Source of the DNA: Anaerolineae bacterium
Lineage (GTDB): Bacteria > Chloroflexota > Anaerolineae > 4572-78 > NAK82
Reading direction: 5' to 3'
Length of the DNA stretch: 8,189 bases
Assembly (NCBI GenBank): GCA_025062175.1
Contig: JANXAX010000097.1
Location: forward strand, 1-8,189
This document shows, piece after piece, positions 1-4,947 of this stretch. Both the position numbers and the translations under genes were made by a program. Below the pieces are notes generated by a model, which saw nothing but the letters and a program-made list of their open reading frames with translations, was not told the origin of the DNA and did not search any database. Every line of letters starts with the position of its first letter. Position 1 is the first letter of the stretch.

Positions 1-67
1 AGCCACCAGTCCTCTATACTTTAATTCACCCCCGAATTGGAACGTCCCCTCTACTCCAGGCCATTTT

Positions 68-96
68 TTGACACATTCCTCAGGGCATGCTAGGAT
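68..96 (+). promoter_or_regulatory. Sigma70-type promoter of the cbiMQO operon
   Basis: A perfect -35 hexamer TTGACA (68-73) is followed by a 17-base spacer and a -10 hexamer TAGGAT (91-96), which matches TATAAT at four of six positions. The predicted start point lies near 102-104, giving a leader of about 60 bases before the first possible start codon (164) and about 110 before the preferred one (215). The -10 box lies within the palindrome at 92-123, so a bound regulator would block polymerase. The leader has no room for a cobalamin riboswitch, so control is more likely by a metal-sensing repressor. Confidence 0.7.
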
Positions 97-123
97 TTAT
101 TGCAACTAGTTGCAATAAATCCT
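92..123. promoter_or_regulatory. Perfect 32-bp palindrome, probable repressor operator
   Basis: The two 16-base halves are exact reverse complements, centred between 107 and 108. The core is TTGCAACTAGTTGCAA (100-115), that is two TTGCAA hexamers spaced ten bases apart, flanked by AT-rich arms. It covers the -10 box and the predicted transcription start, the classic position for a repressor. TTGCAA pairs resemble operators of Fur-family metal sensors; the actinobacterial nickel regulator Nur is described as using TTGCAA repeats with a five-base spacer, against four here. It is not a NikR-like GTATGA-N16-TCATAC site. The identity of the regulator is an inference. With no T-run after it, it is not a terminator. 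Confidence 0.75.
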
Positions 124-150
124 GCCCAAGATCTAGAGAAAGTTAGAGAA

Positions 151-199
151 AGGGAGAATCACTATGAGCGCTGCGCTGCTCACGCATCTCTGGAAGGAG
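151..199 (+). promoter_or_regulatory. Two competing ribosome binding sites for cbiM
   Basis: AGGGAG (151-156) sits seven bases before an ATG at 164, which is ideal spacing. A second site, AAGGAG (194-199), sits 15 bases before the ATG at 215, which is long. Both ATGs are in the same frame, so the first would add 17 residues in front of the conserved Met-His N-terminus. The leader also carries a short direct repeat TAGAGAAAG (134-142 and 144-152), the second copy running into the first site. Confidence 0.5.
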
Positions 200-214
200 A
201 TCGTTGTTCCCCAC

Positions 215-1138
215 ATGCACATCCCCGATGGGTTTCTGAGCCTGCCGGTGGCGTTGCTCTTCTGGGTGATCACCGTGGTGGTGGTGTTGGTCGCGGTGCG
301 CAAGACCCAACAACAGCTGGGCGAACGCCAAATCCCCCTGATGGGTGTGATGGCGGCGTTCATCTTTGCCGCTCAGATGATCAACTTTCCGATTGCTGGC
401 GGTACTTCGGGGCATCTATTGGGAGGCGTGCTGGCCGCAGTGATGCTGGGGCCGTGGGCCGGCATGTTGGTGATGGCGTGCGTGATCATCGTGCAGGGCT
501 TGCTCTTCCAGGATGGTGGGCTGTGGGTCATGGGGGCGAACATCTTCAATATGGGGCTGGTGACTGCCGCGTTGGGCGGTTTGTATCACGGCCTGGCCAC
601 GCGCCAGAGCAAGGGGGTGCGCCTGGTCGTGGCTGGTATGCTGGCTTGGCTTTCGGTCGTGGCCGGCGCCTTGTTCACGGCGCTCCAGCTGGGTTTTAGC
701 GGCACCTCACCGTTTGCCATCGTGGTGCCGGCGATGCTCGGGATCCACGCGTTGATCGGCATCGGTGAAGGTTTGATCACAGCGGCGGCGCTGGCGTTTG
801 TGATGCAGGTGCGCCCCGATCTGGTGGCGGTCGAAGCGGTGCGCACCGGTGGTGGCCGCGGCTGGGTGGTCGCTGGCTTGGTGATCGCTTTGATCGTCGT
901 AGTGCTATCGCCCCTCGCCTCTGCCGACCCGGATGGTCTGGAACGCGTCGCCATCGATATGGGATTCGAAGAAATTGCTGCAACGCCGCCGTATGAGCTG
1001 CTTCCTGACTACGTGATCCCCATCTTGGGCGAGACACCCCTTTCTACCATCTTGGCCGGGGTGATTGGGGCCTTGGTGGTGGCGCTGGTGGCGTTCATAG
1101 TGGGACGGCTGCTCCACCAACGGGCCGCTGCGGCCTGA
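215..1138 (+). CDS. cbiM: ECF transporter substrate-binding membrane protein CbiM with C-terminal PDGLE (CbiN-like) region
   Basis: This is the metal-binding S component of an energy-coupling-factor importer for Co2+ or Ni2+, an inner-membrane protein. From the ATG at 215 it is 307 residues. It opens with the family hallmark MHIPDGF and has a conserved AGGTSGH with His67. In the NikM structures, as I recall them, the metal is held by the N-terminal Met1/His2 and His67, and this numbering fits exactly when counting from 215, which is why I chose that start. Several hydrophobic helices follow (about 11-28, 43-60, 80-98, 105-125, 137-160, 167-197). After about residue 216 come a further helix, the motif PDGLE (239-243), a short outside segment and a last helix (about 275-298). 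This matches CbiN/PDGLE proteins, so M and N functions are fused. The better-spaced ribosome binding site points to ATG 164, so a 17-residue leader (324 residues in all) is possible. Nickel versus cobalt cannot be decided from sequence alone. Confidence 0.92.
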   Translation: MHIPDGFLSLPVALLFWVITVVVVLVAVRKTQQQLGERQIPLMGVMAAFIFAAQMINFPIAGGTSGHLLGGVLAAVMLGPWAGMLVMACVIIVQGLLFQDGGLWVMGANIFNMGLVTAALGGLYHGLATRQSKGVRLVVAGMLAWLSVVAGALFTALQLGFSGTSPFAIVVPAMLGIHALIGIGEGLITAAALAFVMQVRPDLVAVEAVRTGGGRGWVVAGLVIALIVVVLSPLASADPDGLERVAIDMGFEEIAATPPYELLPDYVIPILGETPLSTILAGVIGALVVALVAFIVGRLLHQRAAAA

Positions 1139-1179
1139 TGGGCGGTCGGCTGGGATGAGCAGACCACTTGTTGGGCGTC

Positions 1180-1977
1180 ATGCTCCATAATACGCTGGAT
1201 CATTATCACGCTCGCCCAAGCCCTATCCACGACCTTGACCCACGCGTCAAGGTCGTGACCACATTGCTGGCCATCTTCTCCGTCCTGGTGCTGCCGGACG
1301 GTGCGTGGGTGGCTTATGGCCTGATCTGGTGTGCGATGCTGGCTGTAGCGCTCATCGCGCAGCTGGAGATCGGTTGGGTGTTGCGCCGCTCGCTGGTGGC
1401 GCTTCCCTTTGCGCTGGTGGCGGTCACGTTGGTCTTCACCTTGCCGGGGCGGACGCTTTTCACCCTACAACTAGGGAGCTGGGAGCTCAGTGCGAGTGAG
1501 GCCGGCCTGGTGCGCTTCCTCAGCATCTTGACGCGCAGCTGGCTTTCAGTCCAGCTGGCCATCCTGCTGATTGCCACCACACGCATCCCGGATCTGCTCC
1601 ATGCGCTGCGCCACTTGCGCGTGCCCGGCCTACTGGTGACCATCCTCGCGTTTATGATCCGCTATTTGGCGGTGTTGGTAGACGAGGTCGCGCGGCTGCT
1701 GCGCGCCCGCCAGGCACGCAGCGCCGCTGCGCCCCGGGGTAGGGCTGGTGGCAGCTTGTTCTGGCGTGCGCGCGTGGCCGGCAATATGGCTGGGCAGCTC
1801 TTCTTGCGCAGCCTGGAACGCAGCGACCGCATCTACAACGCCATGCTGGCGCGCGGCTTCCGCGGCCAGTATGTCACCATTCATCCGCATCGCATGCGTC
1901 GGCGAGACTGGACGGCACTAGGGCTGGCAATCGTGGCCTTGATGGGGATACAATGGCTGGGCCGCACGCTGAATTAG
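1180..1977 (+). CDS. cbiQ: ECF transporter transmembrane coupling protein CbiQ (EcfT)
   Basis: CbiQ is the membrane scaffold that couples CbiM to the ATPase. The protein has 265 residues from ATG 1180. The N-terminus has the family pattern S-P-I-H-D-L-D-P-R-V-K (14-24). Hydrophobic helices lie at about 25-38, 43-61, 71-88, 122-134 and 148-168, with a final one at 246-260. Two cytoplasmic Ala-Arg-Gly-type motifs, which touch the ATPase in EcfT proteins, are at A176-S181 (ARQARS, with Ser in place of the usual Gly) and A224-R225-G226 (LARGFRG). It follows cbiM by 41 bases. An in-frame TTG at 1168 with GGGATGAG eight bases upstream is an alternative start that would add four residues. Confidence 0.92.
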   Translation: MLHNTLDHYHARPSPIHDLDPRVKVVTTLLAIFSVLVLPDGAWVAYGLIWCAMLAVALIAQLEIGWVLRRSLVALPFALVAVTLVFTLPGRTLFTLQLGSWELSASEAGLVRFLSILTRSWLSVQLAILLIATTRIPDLLHALRHLRVPGLLVTILAFMIRYLAVLVDEVARLLRARQARSAAAPRGRAGGSLFWRARVAGNMAGQLFLRSLERSDRIYNAMLARGFRGQYVTIHPHRMRRRDWTALGLAIVALMGIQWLGRTLN

Positions 1978-1991
1978 GCGGATAATTTCCT

Positions 1992-2765
1992 ATGCCGATT
2001 GTTCATGATCCGGTCGCGCGTTGTGAAGATGGTTGGGGCTCTCCCGTGCCGGATATGCCGGCGTTGGAGGTGGAAGGATTGCATTTCGCCTACCCGGATG
2101 GCCATGTAGCGCTGCGTGGTGTCTCGCTGCGGATACACTGTGGCGAAAAGGTGGCACTGGTCGGGCCCAACGGCGCGGGCAAGAGCACTTTGCTTCTCCA
2201 TCTGAACGGCTTGCTCAACGGGGGCCAGGGGAGCGTGCGGGTGATGGGTATGCCGGTGACGACGCCCAACCTGCCGCTCATTCGCGCACGAGTGGGGCTG
2301 GTGTTTCAGAACCCGGATGATCAGCTGTTCTCGCCTACCGTGTATGAGGATGTCGCCTTCGGCCCGCTGCACATGGGGCTGCCCGAAGAGGAAGTGCGTC
2401 GGCGCGTCGCGCAGGCGCTGGAACAGGTGGGGATGGCGCACTACGCCGACCGATTCTCGTATCACCTCAGCGTAGGGGAGAAGAAACGCATCGCCATCGC
2501 CACGGTGCTTTCGATGCAGCCGGACATCCTCGTCCTGGACGAGCCCAGCGCCGGGCTTGATCCCCGTGCGCGCCGCGGGCTGATCAACCTATTACGTGCT
2601 CTCCCGATCACGATGTTGGCCTCTACCCATGACATGCTCATGGTGCGCGAGCTGTTCCCGCGCATGATCATCATGGATGAAGGGCGTGTCGTGGCCGACG
2701 GCCCGACGGCTGAGTTGCTGGAGCAAACCGAGCTATTGGAAGCGCACGGGCTGGAGCGGCTGTGA
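1992..2765 (+). CDS. cbiO: ECF transporter ATP-binding protein CbiO
   Basis: CbiO is the cytoplasmic ABC ATPase that powers the CbiMQ importer. It has 257 residues. All nucleotide-binding motifs are intact: Walker A GPNGAGKST (58-66), Q-loop QNPDDQLF (106-113), signature LSVGEKKR (159-166), Walker B ILVLDEP (179-185) and H-loop STHD (211-214). The QNPDDQ Q-loop and the LSVGEKKR signature are typical of cobalt/nickel ECF ATPases. It starts 14 bases after cbiQ with a weak AGGCGG (1976-1981) ten bases upstream. About 20 N-terminal residues precede the usual domain start; ATG 2055 (MPALEVEGL) is the alternative. Only one ATPase is encoded, so a homodimer is expected. Confidence 0.94.
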   Translation: MPIVHDPVARCEDGWGSPVPDMPALEVEGLHFAYPDGHVALRGVSLRIHCGEKVALVGPNGAGKSTLLLHLNGLLNGGQGSVRVMGMPVTTPNLPLIRARVGLVFQNPDDQLFSPTVYEDVAFGPLHMGLPEEEVRRRVAQALEQVGMAHYADRFSYHLSVGEKKRIAIATVLSMQPDILVLDEPSAGLDPRARRGLINLLRALPITMLASTHDMLMVRELFPRMIIMDEGRVVADGPTAELLEQTELLEAHGLERL

Positions 2766-2845
2766 CTGATGGTCCGCGTGAAATGGGTTGAGCAACCGAT
2801 CAACAATTGGGCACTACTCTCCAAGATGAAATGCACCCAAGGCGC

Positions 2846-2865
2846 GGAGCACGCGAGCTCCTTTT
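2846..2865 (+). terminator. Possible Rho-independent terminator of cbiMQO
   Basis: GGAGC (2846-2850) pairs with GCTCC (2857-2861) across a six-base loop, followed by TTTT (2862-2865). It lies 80 bases after the cbiO stop and touches the stop codon of the convergent glycosyltransferase gene. The five-pair stem and short T-run make it weak. The rest of the 98-base gap shows nothing else. Confidence 0.45.
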
Positions 2866-4054
2866 ATGCATACCCCTGGGCCGTCTCTGTCGGTGCTTCC
2901 CCGGCCGGAGCGGTTAGGCGGCGATACACCGCGACCGTGCGCGCAGCGATGCTCGCCTGGGTGAAGTGTTCCAACACGCGCTGCCGTCCGCGCAATGCCA
3001 GCTCCTCGCGCAGTGCGGCGTCGTCGAGCAGCTTTTGCAGCTGAGCACGCAGGTCGAACGGGTCGCCTTCTTTAAAAGTCAGGCCAGCATCCCCGATGAC
3101 TTCGGGGATGGCGCCGCTACGTGCCCCTACGACGACCACCTGGCACGCCATCGCCTCGATCAGCACGCGCCCGAATTGTTCTTTCCAATTTGCCTGGGTG
3201 CGTGAAGGAAGCACCAATACATCCAACCCGCTGTAGTAATAGGGCAGTTGGGTAGAAGGGATGGGACGGTCGAAGGTGACACGCGGGGCGATGCCCAGCC
3301 ACTGGGCCATCTTCACCAGGCGTTCTTCATCCGGGCCGCTGCCTAGGATACGTAACTCCCATGGGCCGCGCAGCTGGTAGATTGCTTCCAGCAACACGTC
3401 GACTCCCTTCTCCCGCACCAGGCGACCGATGTAGCCGATGACCACCTCACCGCGCGACGGCCGCCGGGCACTGCGCCGCAACAGCACACTGGGTTTGCTC
3501 TGGCGCACCGGACGGCTGAGCGGGGTAAAGATGTCCGGGTCAACTCCAAACTGAGGAATGATTTCGATGGGGCCGCGATACCCCTTTGCGCGCCATACGC
3601 TCAGGCTTTCGCTGTTACCCACCAACAGGGTATCGGTATGCTGCAACACATACCACTCCATCAGGCTGAAGGGAGGTGGATACAGTCGCTTGAGGTTTTG
3701 CCAGCTGAAGACCACAATGCGTGCCCCGATGTGACGCGCCTGGCGCACGGCGAGGAAGGTGGCCAGGTTATAGGGCTCTTCTTCGATGTGCACGATATCT
3801 GGCTGCAGAGTGCGTATCAGGCGGCCTAGTCCAGGATAATAGTGCAGATGGAAGTGGCCATTGAGCACAATCGGCTCGATGCGCAGCTCGTAGCCATCCA
3901 GATGGGCACGTTCCAGGCGCAACGTGCCGCGTTCATCGCGCCATTCGGGTGGCACCACCGCCGTCAGTTGCACGTCGGGATGGCGGGCAATTTCTTCCAG
4001 CTTCTTTTGGTAGGCACCGACGACGCACGCTTTTGAAAGCAGCAGGACTTTCAC
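2864..4054 (-). CDS. Family GT4 glycosyltransferase
   Basis: This is a predicted cytosolic or membrane-associated retaining glycosyltransferase with a GT-B fold; donor and acceptor are unknown. The protein has 396 residues. The N-terminal Rossmann half starts KVLLLSKACVVGAYQKKL and includes PDIVHIEEEPYN (85-96). The C-terminal half has GYIGRLVREKGVDVLLEA (207-224), ILGSGPDEE (236-244) and the GT4 E-X7-E motif with Glu292 and Glu300 (EQFGRVLIEA), then GDAGLTF (321-327) for nucleotide-sugar binding. There is no signal peptide or membrane helix. I chose GTG 4054 because GGAG (4063-4060) lies five bases upstream and the hallmark N-terminus begins there; an ATG 27 codons earlier gives an unconvincing extension inside the upstream gene. 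The GTG shares its first base with the upstream TAG (TAGTG), implying translational coupling. The role is probably in surface polysaccharide or glycolipid synthesis, which is an inference. Confidence 0.9.
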   Translation of the reverse strand: MKVLLLSKACVVGAYQKKLEEIARHPDVQLTAVVPPEWRDERGTLRLERAHLDGYELRIEPIVLNGHFHLHYYPGLGRLIRTLQPDIVHIEEEPYNLATFLAVRQARHIGARIVVFSWQNLKRLYPPPFSLMEWYVLQHTDTLLVGNSESLSVWRAKGYRGPIEIIPQFGVDPDIFTPLSRPVRQSKPSVLLRRSARRPSRGEVVIGYIGRLVREKGVDVLLEAIYQLRGPWELRILGSGPDEERLVKMAQWLGIAPRVTFDRPIPSTQLPYYYSGLDVLVLPSRTQANWKEQFGRVLIEAMACQVVVVGARSGAIPEVIGDAGLTFKEGDPFDLRAQLQKLLDDAALREELALRGRQRVLEHFTQASIAARTVAVYRRLTAPAGEAPTETAQGYA

Positions 4055-4521
4055 TAGAACTCCAAGTCGGAAAGGGCGCGGGCAAAGCTGGCGAAGGTGG
4101 GCTGTTCGCTGAAGTAGACGAGGTGGGTCAGGCAACGGCAGTCAGACGCGCCGAAGCTGGGCACCGGCACCTTGCTACCGGGGATGGCGCGCAGCGCCGA
4201 GGCCCAGATACACTCCTTGCGCTTGTTATCCACTGCATACCAGATCTCTACCAGCTCGGCGTGGGCCAGCAGGTAGTCGATGTGCCATTGCAGCAACTTG
4301 TCCGTGCGCATGTGGTGGCTGAGCCGTGCCGCCAAGCCGCCCGAGCCCAACGCGCTGCCGGCGTAGGCATAATAACCCGCTTCGAACTCCCACGTGCCCA
4401 GCCGGCCGATGGTGATCTTGACCGGCTGCTCCAACCGCATCACCAGAATATAGCTACCTGGCTCAGCGGGTGCCAGCTCGCTCGCATCCCATTCGGGCGG
4501 TGAACTTTCTGGTTGCTCCAC
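4054..4521 (-). CDS. DUF123 / Uri-superfamily GIY-YIG-like protein (COG1833)
   Basis: This is a small protein of the DUF123 family, regarded as a divergent branch of GIY-YIG nucleases and sometimes fused to endonuclease III in archaea. It has 155 residues from GTG 4521. Visible family features are PGSYILVMRL (21-30, the GIY-like strand), GYYAYAGSALG (49-59, the YIG-like strand), Arg66 in LAARLSHH, WHIDYLL (79-85), Glu103 in KECIWA and a Cys-rich FGASDCRCLTH (123-133). Tyr24, Tyr53, Arg66 and Glu103 could form a GIY-YIG-like active site, but activity is unproven. The start is uncertain: GTG 4521 has GGAG (4535-4532) ten bases upstream, while an in-frame TTG at 4566 would give 170 residues with no good ribosome binding site. 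It lies upstream of, and overlaps by one base, the GT4 gene. Confidence 0.85.
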   Translation of the reverse strand: MEQPESSPPEWDASELAPAEPGSYILVMRLEQPVKITIGRLGTWEFEAGYYAYAGSALGSGGLAARLSHHMRTDKLLQWHIDYLLAHAELVEIWYAVDNKRKECIWASALRAIPGSKVPVPSFGASDCRCLTHLVYFSEQPTFASFARALSDLEF

Positions 4522-4552
4522 CTTCGCGTGACTCCGCGCTGATCTGATCCGC

Positions 4553-4687
4553 TCACATCCACACAAAGCGCGCGGTAAAGTGACACAGATAAGGGGTCGG
4601 GTAGACGATGCGCAGCTCGCGCACCTGATCGCGCTTCTGCCATCGCGCAGCCATAATCCGGAACGGTTTGGGTAAGAATTCGGTCAC
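4553..4687 (-). CDS. Possible 44-residue small protein or gene remnant
   Basis: A minus-strand frame runs from GTG 4687 (GGGGGG at 4703-4698, ten bases upstream) to a TGA at 4555-4553; an internal ATG at 4654 would give 33 residues. Most codons end in G or C, like the real genes around it. The product is basic and aromatic with no membrane segment: it begins VTEFLPKPFRIMAARWQKRD and ends CHFTARFVWM. It lies 31 bases upstream of the DUF123 gene start and downstream of the predicted minus-strand promoter, so it would be the first gene of that operon. I do not recognise it. It may be a leader peptide, a small protein or the degraded end of a lost gene. Confidence 0.35.
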   Translation of the reverse strand: MTEFLPKPFRIMAARWQKRDQVRELRIVYPTPYLCHFTARFVWM

Positions 4688-4695
4688 TGGCTATG

Positions 4696-4734
4696 ATCCC
4701 CCCTTTAGATAGGCGCATCCCCCTAATGATAGGC
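4696..4734. repeat. Imperfect tandem repeat ATCCCCC-N-GATAGGC
   Basis: Two adjacent units share ATCCCCC (4696-4702 and 4717-4723) followed after five or four bases by GATAGGC (4708-4714 and 4728-4734). The period is 20-21 bases, two helical turns. The second unit overlaps the predicted minus-strand -10 box, and the rest falls at and after the start point. The position suits paired regulator binding; the G-runs could also act in the mRNA leader as ribosome binding sites. Confidence 0.5.
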
Positions 4735-4754
4735 CGCCTTGCATCACTGTGCAA
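4726..4754 (-). promoter_or_regulatory. Candidate promoter of the minus-strand operon
   Basis: Read on the minus strand, TTGCAC (4754-4749) is a poor -35 and TATCAT (4731-4726) a good -10 (five of six), with a 17-base spacer. The start point would be near 4719, about 30 bases before the small ORF. The -35 lies in the inverted repeat at 4738-4755. Confidence 0.45.
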
Positions 4755-4755
4755 G
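4738..4755. promoter_or_regulatory. Inverted repeat CTTGCA-N6-TGCAAG, possible operator
   Basis: CTTGCA (4738-4743) and TGCAAG (4750-4755) form a perfect inverted repeat around TCACTG, overlapping the spacer and -35 of the minus-strand promoter. A third CTTGCA (4785-4790) overlaps the plus-strand -35. Six-base arms can arise by chance, but the placement on both promoters is suggestive. Confidence 0.4.
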
Positions 4756-4785
4756 ATGGTGAGGGTACATCTCGTGCTCCTGCCC

Positions 4786-4814
4786 TTGCATGGTATGTCG
4801 AAATATGCTATCAT
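4786..4814 (+). promoter_or_regulatory. Extended -10 promoter of the CHAT operon
   Basis: TTGCAT (4786-4791) and TATCAT (4809-4814) are 17 bases apart. TGC directly before the -10 makes an extended TGn element, which can offset the weak -35. The surrounding sequence is markedly AT-rich compared with the genes. The start point would be near 4821, leaving a leader of about 127 bases before the CHAT start codon. Confidence 0.55.
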
Positions 4815-4824
4815 ATTATGGAAA

Positions 4825-4836
4825 GTCCGCGCGGAC
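4825..4836 (+). repeat. 12-bp perfect palindrome in the CHAT leader
   Basis: GTCCGCGCGGAC lies just after the predicted start point. It could be a protein-binding site or, with only a tight loop available, a weak RNA hairpin. Confidence 0.4.
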
Positions 4837-4873
4837 AAAGATGGACCGGAGCGGTTTCGTAGATTAAGAAGCG

Positions 4874-4923
4874 CATACAATGGCCGCCTGCTTCCCTTGG
4901 GGAGCAGGCGACTTTGTTGTATG
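4874..4923 (+). promoter_or_regulatory. Long leader hairpin, possible attenuator or small-RNA terminator
   Basis: The outer stem CATACAA (4874-4880) pairs with TTGTATG (4917-4923). After an internal loop, CGCCTGCT (4885-4892) pairs with AGCAGGCG (4903-4910), and the inner bases CCC/GGG can extend it. The inner GC-rich stem is followed by ACTTTGTTGT, moderately T-rich, so it could end a roughly 100-nt RNA begun near 4821 or act as an attenuator. The outer stem hides an in-frame ATG at 4921 and leaves the AGGGGG site at 4936-4941 free, supporting the start at 4948. Confidence 0.55.
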
Positions 4924-4947
4924 ACCTCACAACACAGGGGGATGCCG

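Noticed and set aside
1..67. Open minus-strand frame through the left edge, coding-like in composition
   Set aside because: It has no usable start codon after its upstream TAA apart from one or two codons at the edge, and other frames across this AT-richer stretch are open as well. Too little sequence to call a gene.
92..123. The palindrome as a terminator of an upstream gene
   Set aside because: No T-run follows it on either strand and it coincides with a good -10 box, so an operator explains it better.
100..163. In-frame or shifted starts upstream of cbiM, including an ATT-type start in the palindrome
   Set aside because: They overlap the promoter and operator, lack ribosome binding sites, and lead into a frame different from that of CbiM.
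2769..3044. 91-codon plus-strand frame after cbiO
   Set aside because: Most of it lies antisense to the convincing GT4 gene, and its Ser/Arg-rich product is what a shadow frame gives. No ribosome binding site.
4440..4880. 146-codon minus-strand frame across the divergent region
   Set aside because: It crosses both promoters and overlaps the DUF123 gene in another frame; the product shows no recognisable pattern.
4693..4947. 85-codon N-terminal extension of the CHAT protein to an ATG at 4693
   Set aside because: It would read through the predicted promoter, palindrome and hairpin, is compositionally unlike the genes, and has no ribosome binding site, whereas ATG 4948 has a good one.
4821..4947. 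Known riboswitch in the CHAT leader
   Set aside because: I could not match any conserved riboswitch core here; the structure is left as an unassigned hairpin leader.
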